A stretch of DNA of 64,000 nt from Pseudomonas paraeruginosa PA7 (GCF_000017205.1 NC_009656.1:4096001-4160000), one strand, 5' to 3'; counted from the stretch's first letter, positions 43,172 to 52,970 are shown. Notes: generated by a model not told the origin, from the sequence alone. Program-made: numbers and translations.

Positions 43172-43810
43172 CTATGCCAGCGGCTTGAGCATCAGGAAGT
43201 TGCGCACGCTGTAGTAACCCTGCGAATCCCGCCAGTCGAGAGCGGCCAGGCTCTGCATGCCGGCCTCCCACGGCTGGTTGTCGAACAGCGCTTCCACCGT
43301 GCGCTGGTTGCCGAAGGCGCAGAAGAAATGCCGGAACCAGTGCAGGCGCGGGTCCAGCGGCTCGGCGCGGATCGCCCGCTCGATGCCCGGGAACAGCCCC
43401 GCCGGCAGCGCTGGCGCCTTGCCCTCGGCACCGCGCAGGCCGAGGTTGCCGATGTGCGCCTCGAAACGCCGCTCGCCGATCTCCCAGGTTTCCACCAGCA
43501 CCTGGTCCTCCCCGGCATGTCCCCAGAACACCGAGAGCAGGACATGCAGGGAATTGGAGCAGAAATTGCGCAACGCGTCCTGCAAACCCTCCTCGCCGCC
43601 ACCGATGCCGGCGAAGGCCTCCTGCAACTGGCGCTCGTCCTCCAGCAGCACGTCGACATCCAGCCGTCCGGTCTTCTCCCCCGGGTACCAGGTGGCGCGG
43701 ATCGCCGGCAGCCGCCCGTTGGGTGCCACCCATTCGCCGTGCGCGACGTACTCGATCTGGTGGGAGTCGAACAGTGCAGCCAGGTGCTGCGAGGCGGAGA
43801 CCGCTTCCAT
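43172..43810 (-). CDS. Conserved protein of unknown function
   Basis: The 212-residue protein (MEAVSASQHLAALFDSHQIE onward) is acidic and soluble, without signal peptide or membrane segment. It has RLDVDVLLEDERQLQEAFAG and a C-terminal stretch WRDSQGYYSVRNFLMLKP. I do not recognise a domain; conserved tryptophans suggest a folded alpha/beta protein. The ATG at 43810 follows AAGGGAC at 8 bases; a start at 43825 has no site. It is divergent from the VOC gene and follows no operon. Confidence 0.7.
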   Translation of the reverse strand: MEAVSASQHLAALFDSHQIEYVAHGEWVAPNGRLPAIRATWYPGEKTGRLDVDVLLEDERQLQEAFAGIGGGEEGLQDALRNFCSNSLHVLLSVFWGHAGEDQVLVETWEIGERRFEAHIGNLGLRGAEGKAPALPAGLFPGIERAIRAEPLDPRLHWFRHFFCAFGNQRTVEALFDNQPWEAGMQSLAALDWRDSQGYYSVRNFLMLKPLA

Positions 43811-44000
43811 GGGTTGTCCCTTCATGCGTCGATGGCGCGCCCGAGGCGGCCAGGAAAACCCGGCGAGGCCGGGCGAAACGCGGCATAGGGTAGCGTAGAT
43901 CGACACGCGCGGCGCGCCCGCCCGTTCGGCGCCTGCGCGGGCCGCCCGCCGCCGGGCGGCTAGACTGCCTGGGTCGCCCCCCGCCCGTGGAGACCGCCCC

Positions 44001-44480
44001 ATGACCAGCAAGAACACCATCTGCCTCTGGTACGACAACGCCGCACTGGAGGCCGCGACCTTCTACGCCGAGACCTTCCCGGACAGCGCCGTGCTGGCCA
44101 TCCACCGCGCCCCCGGCGACTACCCTTCCGGCAAGGAAGGCGACGTGCTGACGGTGGAGTTCCGCGTGATGGGCATTCCCTGCCTCGGTCTCAACGGCGG
44201 GCCGGCGTTCCGCCACAGCGAGGCGTTCTCCTTCCAGGTCGCCACCGACGACCAGGCCGAGACCGACCGGCTGTGGCACGCCATCGTCGACAATGGCGGC
44301 GAGGCAAGCGCCTGCGGTTGGTGTCGCGACAAGTGGGGCCTGTCCTGGCAGATCACCCCGCGCGTGCTCAGCCAGGCCATCGCCAGTCCGGACCGCGCGG
44401 CGGCCAGGCGCGCCTTCGAGGCGATGATGACGATGGGCAGGATCGATATCGCGGCGATCGAGAAGGCCTTCCGAGGCTGA
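44001..44480 (+). CDS. VOC/PhnB-like protein (glyoxalase superfamily)
   Basis: The 159-residue protein matches the PhnB / 3-demethylubiquinone-methyltransferase-like group: NTICLWYDNAALEAATFYAE, FPDSAVLAIHRAPGDYPSGK, FRVMGIPCLGLNGGPAF, and WCRDKWGLSWQITPRVL. The group belongs to the vicinal oxygen chelate fold, but the role of most members is unknown. The next gene, a GFA zinc protein, starts 32 bases later, and a small gene overlaps that, so the three form an operon. Confidence 0.85.
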   Translation: MTSKNTICLWYDNAALEAATFYAETFPDSAVLAIHRAPGDYPSGKEGDVLTVEFRVMGIPCLGLNGGPAFRHSEAFSFQVATDDQAETDRLWHAIVDNGGEASACGWCRDKWGLSWQITPRVLSQAIASPDRAAARRAFEAMMTMGRIDIAAIEKAFRG

Positions 44481-44512
44481 GCCGGCCCACTGGATCACAG
44501 AGGAGTTGCGAA

Positions 44513-44905
44513 ATGGACCGATACACCGGCGGCTGCCTCTGCGGCCAACTCCGCCTGGTGGCGAGCGGCCAGCCCTACCGGGTCGGTCTCTGCCATTGCC
44601 TGGACTGCCGCAAGCACCACGGCGCGCTGTTCCACGCCTCGGCGATCTTCCCCGAGGACGCGGTGCGCATCGAGGGCGAAAGCCGCGACTACGCCGGGCG
44701 CTGCTTCTGTCCGCACTGCGGCTCGTCGGTGTTCTCGCGCAGCGCCGACGAGATCGAGGTCAGCCTCGGCGCCCTCGACGCCCCCGACCGGTTGCGCCCC
44801 ACCTATGAACTCTGGACTATCCGCCGCGAGAGCTGGCTGCCGGCGTTTCCGCTGGCCCGCCATTATGAAGGGGATCGCCCGGGCAACGGACGCAGTGAAG
44901 AATGA
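44513..44905 (+). CDS. GFA family zinc protein (second copy)
   Basis: The 130-residue protein has GFA zinc ligands in GGCLCGQLRL, CHCLDCRKHHG and CFCPHCGSS. It is a paralog of the protein at 30599-30994 but clearly different in sequence. AGAGGAG lies 8 bases before the ATG. Operon with the VOC gene upstream; the next start (44902) overlaps its stop as ATGA. Link to a formaldehyde or glutathione function is only inferred from the family name. Confidence 0.85.
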   Translation: MDRYTGGCLCGQLRLVASGQPYRVGLCHCLDCRKHHGALFHASAIFPEDAVRIEGESRDYAGRCFCPHCGSSVFSRSADEIEVSLGALDAPDRLRPTYELWTIRRESWLPAFPLARHYEGDRPGNGRSEE

Positions 44906-44934
44906 AGTTCAAACCCCAGGAAAAAGGTATCGCC

Positions 44935-45213
44935 ATGGACGAATCGTTCGAAGAACATCTGGAACTCGCCAAGACGCTGTTCGCGCGGCGCCTGCCGTAC
45001 TGGTGCGACGCTTTCCTGCGCCCGGCCGACCAGGCCTTCCACGCCTTCCTGAACGCACATGGCCACGCCACCACCTACCTGGTGCTCGAAGGCTTCGATC
45101 CAGTCTATATTCCTCGCGGCTGCGACCTGGATGCCGTACGCGCGACCGCCAGGGCCAGGGCCCGCCTGAGGGAGGAAGGCGCGGCGAAGGACACGCTGCC
45201 CATCCTGCTCTGA
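44935..45213 (+). CDS. Small conserved protein
   Basis: The protein (92 residues from the ATG at 44935: MDESFEEHLELAKTLFARRL) is soluble and has no domain I recognise. AAAAGG lies 8 bases before this ATG, which I prefer. An in-frame ATG at 44902 overlaps the GFA stop and would add eleven residues, with translational coupling instead of a ribosome site. It ends the VOC-GFA operon. A lipoprotein gene follows after 77 bases. Confidence 0.65.
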   Translation: MDESFEEHLELAKTLFARRLPYWCDAFLRPADQAFHAFLNAHGHATTYLVLEGFDPVYIPRGCDLDAVRATARARARLREEGAAKDTLPILL

Positions 45214-45290
45214 TCGCCTCCCGCCCGGATGGCGGAGCGTCCCGGGCCAGCCCTTCGCCCCCACGCATTGCCCGCCAACGGAAGGCCCCG

Positions 45291-45833
45291 ATGAACCCCC
45301 AGCCCCTGTTCCGTCTCGCCGCCTGCCTGGCCCTCCTCCTGCCGGCGGCCTGTGCCACGCCCCGCCCCGCCACGCCGGCGGACCCCGCCACGCTGTTCGC
45401 CGACGCCCTGCGCTGCCGCGGCGCCTTCCCCGACGGCCGTGACCCGGCGATAGCCGGCTACCTGCGCGCCAATGGCGTCGAGATACAGGACCGCGTGCCC
45501 GGCGGGCCCCTCGACCTGCTCTACCGCTTCGCCAGGCCGCCGCGCATCGACGGCAGCCTGGTGAACGCGGTGCGCGTGCGCGGTGGCAACGGCGTGCTGG
45601 TGATGGCCTATGCCGAAGGCGACCTCGAAGACTTCGCCCGCCGCCAGGGTGCGGCGCCCCACCCCGGCGAACACGCCGCCGCGGATGGCTTCGGTGAACT
45701 GGAGGTGCTCTACAGCCGGCCCCTTCCACTGCGCCCCGGCCTCGACCAACGCCCGCCGCGCCTGGTGATCGGCCGCGGCATCGAGGCGGCGACGCGCGCG
45801 TTCCGCTGGGGCTGCCGGAGCTACGACGGCTGA
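45291..45833 (+). CDS. Lipoprotein of unknown function
   Basis: The 180-residue protein has a signal peptide with lipobox LLPAAC (Cys21) followed by ATPRPATPADPAT, then a mixed domain (FADALRCRGAFPDGRDPAIA; GEHAAADGFGELEVLYSRPL) with cysteines C42 and C175 that could form a disulfide. No family is recognised. GGAAGG precedes the ATG. After it comes a 228-base stretch without a gene. This is the last gene before the region where gene order differs from that I recall for PAO1. Confidence 0.7.
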   Translation: MNPQPLFRLAACLALLLPAACATPRPATPADPATLFADALRCRGAFPDGRDPAIAGYLRANGVEIQDRVPGGPLDLLYRFARPPRIDGSLVNAVRVRGGNGVLVMAYAEGDLEDFARRQGAAPHPGEHAAADGFGELEVLYSRPLPLRPGLDQRPPRLVIGRGIEAATRAFRWGCRSYDG

Positions 45834-46061
45834 ACGCGGCAAGCCCGGTCAAGGACAACCAGCCCAGGGTCCGACGCCGCCAGCCAGGATCAGGGCGCCT
45901 CCGGCCCGGGCAGGCGCGGCGCCAGCCTCAGCATGGCGTCGAGCGCCCCCCGGCGCGCAATGGGCCTCTCACCTTCCTTCGCCAACGTTGCATCTTCCTC
46001 GCCTGTGCCGGAAGCGAGGCGATCGAGAACGGGGCAAGGCCGGGCAAGCCGCGACCTCCCT

Positions 46062-46691
46062 TCAAGCGTCCCGCCCATCGCCTCCAGGTCCGGGGGCCCG
46101 CAGGAGAATGCGCACCGCCCAGAGCCACTGGGCGATGAGGGTCTCGTTATGTTCCGGATTGCCCAGCAGCACGCTCGACAGCGCCATGCCGCGCAGGAAA
46201 CGGATGCTCAGCGACTTCACCGCGTCGTAGTTGGGCGTTTCCCGGACCGCCGCGAACAGGCTGTCGACCACCCGTTCGCGCTCGACCCAGGCCTGCCGCT
46301 CGGCGTCCCTGACCGCGGCCTGCAGGTCGGCGTCGGTGCGCGAGGCGCCCCACAGCTCCAGCTCGGCGAGAAAGGCCGGACGCAGGCTCATCGCCGCGAG
46401 AATGCGTATCGCGCGCTCGACCGGGTCGCTGACCCCGGCCATGGTCGACTCGGCCTGGCGCACCGCTTCGTCGTTGCGCCGCACCAGCTCCTCGATGGTG
46501 GCCGAGAGCAGCGCCGCATGGGTCGGGAAGTGATGGAGCAGCGCGCCACGGCTGGCGCCCGAGCGGCGCTGCACTTCGAGGGTGGTGGTCCGGCTCGCGC
46601 CCAGTTCGATCAGCGACGACACGGCCGCATCGAGAAGGCGTTGGCGGGTGGGGACTTTACTGGCGGGCGAGGGACTGCTTGCTGCTGGCAT
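46062..46691 (-). CDS. TetR-family repressor
   Basis: The 209-residue regulator has a TetR helix-turn-helix (RQRLLDAAVSSLIELGASRT; RRSGASRGALLHHFPTHAAL) and a larger ligand domain. It is divergent from the enoyl-CoA hydratase/acyl-CoA ligase operon, and two palindromes with identical arms lie in the gap (46722-46739 and 46756-46773). By analogy with PsrA or FadR-type TetR repressors, an acyl-CoA or free acid probably releases it. The start is the ATG at 46691; no strong ribosome site is visible. Confidence 0.85.
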   Translation of the reverse strand: MPAASSPSPASKVPTRQRLLDAAVSSLIELGASRTTTLEVQRRSGASRGALLHHFPTHAALLSATIEELVRRNDEAVRQAESTMAGVSDPVERAIRILAAMSLRPAFLAELELWGASRTDADLQAAVRDAERQAWVERERVVDSLFAAVRETPNYDAVKSLSIRFLRGMALSSVLLGNPEHNETLIAQWLWAVRILLRAPGPGGDGRDA

Positions 46692-46721
46692 GACGGGCTA
46701 TTCACTCGACGAATGATGGAA

Positions 46722-46773
46722 ACAGTCAGGATTGACTGTCCGCTCGGGCATTCATACAGTCAACCCTGACTGT
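46722..46773. promoter_or_regulatory. Twin TetR-type operators
   Basis: ACAGTCA-GGAT-TGACTGT (46722-46739) and ACAGTCA-ACCC-TGACTGT (46756-46773) have the same 7-base arms around different 4-base centres, with centres 34 bases apart, about three helical turns. They lie between the tetR start (46691) and the hydratase start (46815), where a repressor would shut off both promoters. Such doubled sites allow cooperative binding. Confidence 0.78.
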
Positions 46774-46814
46774 GCTGTCCCGAACAACCGAGATCCTACT
46801 CCCTGGAGACCGAG

Positions 46815-47717
46815 ATGCCGACCTTCGCCACCGTCAAGATCGAACTGGATCCGCAGTCCCCGCGCATCGCGCGGCTGCTGCTGAACCGCCCGGAGCGCCT
46901 GAACGCCATCACCGACCAGACGCCACGCGACATCCGCGCCGCGGTGGAGTGGGCGGAGGCCCACGACGAGGTCCACGTGATCGTCGTGGAAGGCGCCGGC
47001 AAGGGCTTCTGCGGTGGCTACGACCTGGCGGCCTCGGCCGAACGGATGCTGGAACACCCCTGCCAGCAGGAAAGCAGCCCCTGGGACCCGATGCTCGACT
47101 ACGCCTGCATGAAACGGAACACCGAGGACTTCATGAGCCTCTGGCGCTGCAGCAAGCCGACCATCGCCAAGGTGCACGGCCACGCCGTGGCCGGCGGCAG
47201 CGACATCGCGCTGAGCTGCGACCTGCTGGTGATGGCCGAGGATGCGCGGATCGGCTACATGCCGACGCGCGTCTGGGGCTGTCCGACCACCGCGATGTGG
47301 ACCTTCCGCCTCGGCTTCGCCCGCGCCAAGCAACTGATGTTCACCGGCGACGTCCTCGACGGCGCCACCGCCGCGGCCTGGGGCCTGGCCAACCTGGCGG
47401 TGCCGGCGGAGGAGCTGGAGGCGGCGACCCTGAAGCTCGCCGAGCGCATCGCCGGGGTGCCCAGGTCGCACCTGGCGATGCACAAGATGGTGGTCAACCA
47501 GGTGATGCTGAACATGGGCCTGGAGCAGACGCAAAGCCTGGCCACCCTGTTCGACGGCATCACCCGGCACAACCCCGAGGGTGTCTGGTTCCGCCGCTAC
47601 GCCCAGGCCGAGGGCTTCAAGGCGGCGGTGGAATGGCGCGACAGCGGCCGGCCGATCCCCGAGCGGGAAGAGGCTCGCGAGCTGATCCGCGACCTGGAGG
47701 CACGGCTGAAGCCGTAG
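46815..47717 (+). CDS. Enoyl-CoA hydratase/isomerase family protein
   Basis: The 300-residue crotonase has the CoA-binding and oxyanion segments [40 protein letters not shown] and [21 protein letters not shown] substrate-side Glu at the usual position is not clearly present, so hydratase activity is not certain. It is about 40 residues longer than short crotonases. GGAGA precedes the ATG. It is followed after 52 bases by an acyl-CoA ligase gene; both are under the twin operator bound by the divergent TetR. Confidence 0.85.
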   Translation: MPTFATVKIELDPQSPRIARLLLNRPERLNAITDQTPRDIRAAVEWAEAHDEVHVIVVEGAGKGFCGGYDLAASAERMLEHPCQQESSPWDPMLDYACMKRNTEDFMSLWRCSKPTIAKVHGHAVAGGSDIALSCDLLVMAEDARIGYMPTRVWGCPTTAMWTFRLGFARAKQLMFTGDVLDGATAAAWGLANLAVPAEELEAATLKLAERIAGVPRSHLAMHKMVVNQVMLNMGLEQTQSLATLFDGITRHNPEGVWFRRYAQAEGFKAAVEWRDSGRPIPEREEARELIRDLEARLKP

Positions 47718-47769
47718 TCCACTTCCGTACCGCGCGCGCATGCCGCGCGCAGCCACCCGGAGATGCCCG

Positions 47770-49554
47770 ATGTCGACCGCCGTCCCACGCAACGCCGAGT
47801 TGCACCGGCGCCTGGCCGCCACCCCCAGCCCCTTCGACCTGCTCGCCGCGACGGTGCGAGAGGTACCGCAGCGAACCGCCCTGGAATGCCTCCCCGACGA
47901 CCTCGCCGGTGCCCCGCAGGCGCTCAGCTACCGCCAGTTGCTGCTGGACGTGCAGCGCTTCGCGGCGGCGCTGCGGGCGACCGGCGTCCGCCAGGAGGAA
48001 GCGGTGGCCATCCTGCTGCCCTTCGTTCCCCAGGCGGTGGTCGCCCTTCTCGCCGCCAGCGCCGTGGCCGTCGCCTTCCCGGTCAACCTGCTGCTCTCGG
48101 CGGAGGCGATCCGCACGCAACTGGAGCTGGCGCGCTGCCGCGTCGTCGTCTGCCTGGGCCCGCATCCGGCGCTGGACGTACGGGAGCGGGTCGGCCAGGC
48201 GCTCGCCGCGATGGCCGGGCCGCCGCTGCTGGTCGAGGTGCCACTGGCCGGAGCGACGCCCGGCGCGCTGTGCTGGAACGCCTTCATCGCTCGTTCCGCC
48301 AGCGGCGTGGACGCGCCCGACGCGCCCGAGCGCCTCGGCGCGCTGGTCCACACCGGCGGCAGCACCGGGCAGCCGCGCCTGGCGCGCCTGTCGCTGCGCA
48401 ACATGGCCAGCGCGGCGCTCATGGCCGGCGCCGGCCTCGGCATCCGGCCCGAGGAGCGGCTGCTCAGCGGCTTGCCACTGTTCCACGTCGGCGGCGCCAT
48501 CGACGCCCTGCTGGCCGCGCTGGCGGTGGGCGCCACCCTGGTCTTCCCGACCGCGCTGGGAATGCGCAACCCGGCCGTGGTCCGGCAGGTCTGGCAGATC
48601 GTCGCGCGCTACCGGATCACCCTGCTGGCGGCCGTGCCGACCTCGCTCGCCGCGATCCGCGACAGCCCGCTCGCGGATGCCGACCTCAGCCAGCTGCGGG
48701 CGCTGATGACCGGCGGCTCGCCGCTGCCCGAGGAACTCGCCCGGCACCTGCGGGCCCGCACCGGCAAGCCTATCTACCAGCTCTACGGCATGACCGAGTC
48801 GAGCGGCATCGCCAGCGCCCAGCTCACCAGCGGCCAGCCTGCGGCCCACGCGGCCGGGGTGCCCGTGCCAGGGGTCGAGATCGCCCTCGGCGAGCCCGGC
48901 GTGTACCGGCCGGGGGCGAAGGGCGAAATCCTCGTGCGCGGGCCGAACGTCTTCCATGGCTACCTGACCGCCCAGGGCGTGGTCGACGATCCGCGCGGCG
49001 GCTGGCTCGCCTCCGGCGACCTCGGCGAGGTCTCGGCCGACGGCGAGCTACGGATCGTCGGTCGCAGCAAGGATGTGATCATCCGCAGCGGGCACAACAT
49101 CGATCCCCTGCTCATCGAGGAGACCGCCCACCAGCATCCGGACGTGGCCCAGGCCGCTGCGGTGGCGATGCCCGACGACTATGCCGGCGAGGTCCCGGTG
49201 CTGTTCGTGGTGGCGCGCGCAGGCGCGCAGGTCATGCCCGGTGAGATCGCCACCTTCGTCGCGCAACGCATCGCCGAACCGCCGGCGCGTCCCCGCCAGG
49301 TCTTCGTTCTCGACGAACTGCCGCTGACCCCGTTCGGCAAGATCGCGCGCTTCCGCCTGCGCCAGCGCGCGGTTGAACAGCGGGTCGGCGAATTGCTGGC
49401 GGAGCGCCTCGGCGCAATCACGGTGAGCTGCGACGACCCCGCCGCCAGGCGCGTGACGATCGGCAGCGGACAACGCCTGGAGGAACCCCGGCGCGCGGAG
49501 ATCGAGCGTCTGTTGCAGCGCTTCGACCTGCAACTGGAGATCCGCCAGCGCTAG
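47770..49554 (+). CDS. AMP-dependent acyl-CoA synthetase
   Basis: The 594-residue enzyme has the adenylation motifs HTGGSTGQPRLARLS (phosphate loop), QLYGMTES, GWLASGDLGEVSADGELRIV and the catalytic Lys motif PLTPFGKIARFRLRQ near the C-terminus. It should activate a fatty or aromatic acid to its CoA ester, which the crotonase upstream could process. A C-terminal tail of about 60 residues follows the usual end of the fold. GGAGA precedes the ATG at 47770; an in-frame ATG at 47740 is less likely. Confidence 0.87.
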   Translation: MSTAVPRNAELHRRLAATPSPFDLLAATVREVPQRTALECLPDDLAGAPQALSYRQLLLDVQRFAAALRATGVRQEEAVAILLPFVPQAVVALLAASAVAVAFPVNLLLSAEAIRTQLELARCRVVVCLGPHPALDVRERVGQALAAMAGPPLLVEVPLAGATPGALCWNAFIARSASGVDAPDAPERLGALVHTGGSTGQPRLARLSLRNMASAALMAGAGLGIRPEERLLSGLPLFHVGGAIDALLAALAVGATLVFPTALGMRNPAVVRQVWQIVARYRITLLAAVPTSLAAIRDSPLADADLSQLRALMTGGSPLPEELARHLRARTGKPIYQLYGMTESSGIASAQLTSGQPAAHAAGVPVPGVEIALGEPGVYRPGAKGEILVRGPNVFHGYLTAQGVVDDPRGGWLASGDLGEVSADGELRIVGRSKDVIIRSGHNIDPLLIEETAHQHPDVAQAAAVAMPDDYAGEVPVLFVVARAGAQVMPGEIATFVAQRIAEPPARPRQVFVLDELPLTPFGKIARFRLRQRAVEQRVGELLAERLGAITVSCDDPAARRVTIGSGQRLEEPRRAEIERLLQRFDLQLEIRQR

Positions 49555-49755
49555 CGAAGGCAGCGGTCCGGTGGCTGGCTGGCGGAGATTCTGGTCATTT
49601 CCGGGGCACCGCTCCCGGCGCGGGCTGCCACGCCTGTCCAGGCGCCTGCTGCGAGGCACACCATGCGATCGAGGGCAGGCGGCGTCCGGCCACGGGGAGA
49701 CCATGTGCCGCCAGTTGAAGCGAAAGGGGAAGCGTCCGGCTCTCGCTGTTCTCTC
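49555..49755. other. Intergenic region, no gene seen
   Basis: The 201 bases between the acyl-CoA ligase stop and the DUF1090 stop (convergent) are GC-rich and hold only low-quality open frames. No clear terminator hairpin with a T-run is seen. It may contain the junction of two chromosomal segments, which I cannot place. Confidence 0.4.
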
Positions 49756-50142
49756 CTACCCCTGCAGCTCGCTTCTCGCCTCGGCCAACTCTCGCTGGGC
49801 CTTCCTCAGCTTGCGGGCTTTGCTACGGATCTTGTCTTCCTTGCCGCTGGCCTGGGCCTCCAGCAGTTCCTCCCGCCTTTCCTCGACTTCCTGTTCTTTC
49901 TTGCGAATATTCTCTTCATGTTTTCGAAGCAACGAGGCATCGGTGCAGTGCGCCTCGATCCTCTGCAAGGCGATTCGCAATCCGGCTTCACGGTGCGTAT
50001 TGTCGTGCATCCGGGCATAGTCGATCTGCTGGCGGATCCTGGCCTTCTTGGCCTCGCAGCCTCTGAATTCAGCGTGGGATTGAGCTGACACACCAAGCAG
50101 AATGGCGAGCATCAGCGACAGCGCCTTGTTGTTCCTGGCCAT
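49756..50142 (-). CDS. DUF1090 periplasmic protein (YqjC-like)
   Basis: The 128-residue protein has a signal peptide ending SHAEF (cleavage near residue 24) and a long charged helix rich in Glu, Lys and Arg (ENIRKKEQEVEERREELLEA), typical of DUF1090/YqjC proteins, which form an antiparallel coiled coil. Two cysteines (GCEAKK and AHCTDAS) could form a disulfide. AAGGAAG precedes the ATG. Function unknown. It is convergent with the acyl-CoA ligase gene and uses noticeably less GC-rich codons than its neighbours. Confidence 0.82.
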   Translation of the reverse strand: MARNNKALSLMLAILLGVSAQSHAEFRGCEAKKARIRQQIDYARMHDNTHREAGLRIALQRIEAHCTDASLLRKHEENIRKKEQEVEERREELLEAQASGKEDKIRSKARKLRKAQRELAEARSELQG

Positions 50143-50548
50143 CGGGCTTCCTTGTTGCGTGTGGCGACAGCGAGCGAAAGCGGACTCCCGCCCTCCGCCT
50201 TTTATCCATGAAGGCATTCCTCATGGGCAGGCCGGCTTTATATGTTTCCGCCCGTAACAACCGATATAGGACGTTTCCGAAAGGGCCGGGGTCGCCAGGG
50301 CGATCCGCCTGGCGACCGTTCCCGCCCGCCCGGCTGCGCGGCGTCACGTTCCTGTAGCCAGCGCGGCACCTGGCGACCGGGGTTCGCCCTGCGACGCCCG
50401 CGGGCCATGGTCGCAAGCCGAGGAACGGCAGGCGCCGCGACTGGCGTGGTCGCACAGGGCCGGTGGCAGCGGACGCGGCAACCGATTCACTGCATGGGCA
50501 AACGGACCGCACCCGGCCGAAAGCCATTCCTCGACGTGCCTCGCCTCT
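50143..50548. other. 406-base gap without a recognised gene
   Basis: The stretch lies between the DUF1090 start and the acetyltransferase stop, both on the minus strand. It probably holds the DUF1090 promoter near 50160-50270, where base composition is more AT-rich. The rest is GC-rich with no convincing ribosome site and frame. I see no RNA gene or repeat. Confidence 0.4.
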
Positions 50549-51082
50549 TCACTCCGCCACCCTGCCCTCGACCCGCCGCAACCGCGCCATGCTGTACACA
50601 TCCACGAAGCGCCCATCCCGCACCGCGTAGTCGCGCATCTCCCCCTCCGTCTCGAAGCCGAACCTGCGATACAGCGCCAGCGCCGGGGCATTGTCGGTGT
50701 AGACGGTGAGTTCGAGGCGGCGCAGGTTCATCCAGTTGTCGGCGATGTCCAGCAGTTCGCCGAGCAGGCGGCTGCCGACGCCCTTGCCCTGCCAGGCGAC
50801 GGCGACGCCCATGCCGATGCTGCCGCTGTGGCTGCGGCGGATGCGCGGGTGCCGTTCGAGGCTGGCGCTGCCGATGACGTCGCCCTGGTGCAGGGCGACG
50901 AGGATCAGCAGGCGGTCGTCGTCCGCGCTGCCCTGCAACTGCCTGCGGCGCTGCTCCACCGACTGGTAGGGCATCTGCAGGACCTGGCGGGCCACGGCGG
51001 GGTCGTTGTACAGGGCGGTGAGGCCTTCCACGTGGCGTTCGCTGTAGCGTTCGAGGCGGATCGTCGGCGATTCGGCGGTCAT
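50549..51082 (-). CDS. GNAT-family N-acetyltransferase
   Basis: The 177-residue enzyme has the acetyl-CoA-binding signature of GNATs ([22 protein letters not shown]-x-x-G-x-G/A) and the C-terminal helix [20 protein letters not shown]. It resembles phosphinothricin/RimJ-like or YhhY-type enzymes; the substrate is unknown. AGGGAC precedes the ATG at 51082. It is divergent from aceK. As I recall it is PA1377, whose neighbour in PAO1 is also aceK. Confidence 0.85.
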
Positions 51083-51216
51083 TGCGGTCGTCCCTGGCTG
51101 TCTGGCCGTCCAGCATAAGCGTCTGCGCCGGGCCCGACCAGCCGGTCGGAGATCGCGCTTTCCCTGTCGCGCGGCTCTGGCTAAGCTCGGCGTTCGAACC
51201 ACGAAAGGACGCCAGC

Positions 51217-52950
51217 ATGGTCCAGAGTGCCCCAGCCAGCGAAATCGCCGCCCTCATCCTGCGCGGTTTCGACGCTTACCGAGAGCAGTTCCGCGAGATC
51301 ACCGACGGCGCCCGGGCCCGCTTCGAGCAGGCGCAATGGCAGGAAGCGCAGCGCGCCTCGGCGCAGCGGATCAACCTCTACGAGGAAAAGGTCGCCGAAA
51401 CGGTGGCCGGGCTGCGCGCGGGGCTGGCCGACAGCGAGCTGCTGGACGTGGAGCGCTGGCCGATCATCAAGAGCGCCTACATCGCGCAGATCGACCTGCG
51501 GCTGGACGACGAGCTGGCCGAGACCTGGTTCAACTCGATCTTCTGCGGGCTGTTCAGCCACGACAACATCAGCGACGGCACGATGTTCGTGCACACCACC
51601 CGGCCCTCGCTGCGCGCCCACGCCCGCGCGCCCTACACCCGCACCTACCGGCCGGGCGGCGACCTGCGCCAGGCGCTGGAGAAGATCTTCGACGACTACC
51701 GCTTCGACGTGCCCTACGACGACCGCGAGCGCGACCTCGAACGGATCGACGCGCTGCTGCACAGCAACCTGCCGGATTGGGTGTGCAAGGACCCGGACCT
51801 GGCCATCGAGCTGATCGGCTCGGTGTTCTACCGCAATAAGGGCGCCTACCTGGTGGGCCGCCTGTTCACCCCGGACGAACAGTGGCCGCTGGTGTTCCCG
51901 CTGCTGCACCGCGAGGGCCACGGCATCCAGTTCGACACGGTGATCACCGACGAGGCGGAAGTCTCGATCATCTTCTCCTTCACCCGCTCCTACTTCATGG
52001 TCGACGTGCCGGTGCCGGCCGAGCTGGTGGCCTTCCTCAAGCGCCTGCTGCCGGGCAAGCACCTGGCCGAGCTGTACACCTCGATCGGCTTCTACAAGCA
52101 GGGCAAGAGCGAGTTCTACCGCGCGCTGATCAACCACCTGGCGACCACCGACGACCGCTTCGTCATGGCCCCCGGGGTACGCGGGATGGTGATGAGCGTG
52201 TTCACCCTGCCCGGCTTCAACACGGTGTTCAAGATCATCAAGGACCGCTTCAACCCGTCGAAGAGCGTCGACCACGCCACGGTGATCCAGAAGTACCAGT
52301 TGGTGAAGAACCACGACCGGGTCGGGCGCCTGGCCGACACCCAGCAGTTCGCCGACTTCCGCTTCCCGGTGAGCAAGTTCGAGCCGGAATGCCTGGCCGA
52401 GCTGCTGGAAGTGGCGCCGTCGACGGTGGTGGTGGAAGGCGACGTGGTGCTGATCCGCCACTGCTGGACCGAGCGGCGCATGACCCCGCTGAACATCTAC
52501 CTGGAGAACGCCAGCGAGGCGCAGACCCGCGAGGCGCTGAACGACTACGGGCTGGCGATCAAGCAACTGGCGGCGGCGAACATCTTCCCCGGCGACATGC
52601 TGCTGAAGAACTTCGGCGTGACCCGCCACGGCCGGGTGGTGTTCTACGACTACGACGAGATCTGCTACCTCACCGAGGTGAACTTCCGCTACATCCCCGA
52701 GCCGCGCTTCCCCGAGGACGAGATGTCGTCCGAGCCCTGGTATTCGGTGGGGCCCAACGACGTGTTCCCGGAGGAATTCCCGCGCTTCCTGTTCGTCGAC
52801 CTCGACCAGCGCCGGCTGTTCGCCAAGCTGCACGGCAACCTCTACGACGCCAAATACTGGCAGGGCCTCCAGCAGCAGATCCGCGAGGGCAAGGTGATCG
52901 ACGTGTTTCCCTATCGGCGGCAGGAGACGCCCGAGCAGTTGCTCAAGTAG
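51217..52950 (+). CDS. aceK: AceK, isocitrate dehydrogenase kinase/phosphatase
   Basis: The 577-residue bifunctional enzyme adds and removes phosphate on isocitrate dehydrogenase, sending carbon to the glyoxylate shunt on acetate. AceK signatures include [20 protein letters not shown], the ATP-binding loop [38 protein letters not shown] and [17 protein letters not shown], which carries catalytic aspartates. AAAGGA precedes the ATG at 51217. In enterobacteria aceK follows aceBA; here, as in P. aeruginosa, it stands alone next to pdxB. Confidence 0.96.
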
Positions 52951-52970
52951 CCCGAACCAGCCGCACGCGC

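Noticed and set aside
45834-46061. Small minus-strand frames in the gap before tetR
   Set aside because: No ribosome site or recognisable sequence; low complexity rich in Arg, Ala and Gly.
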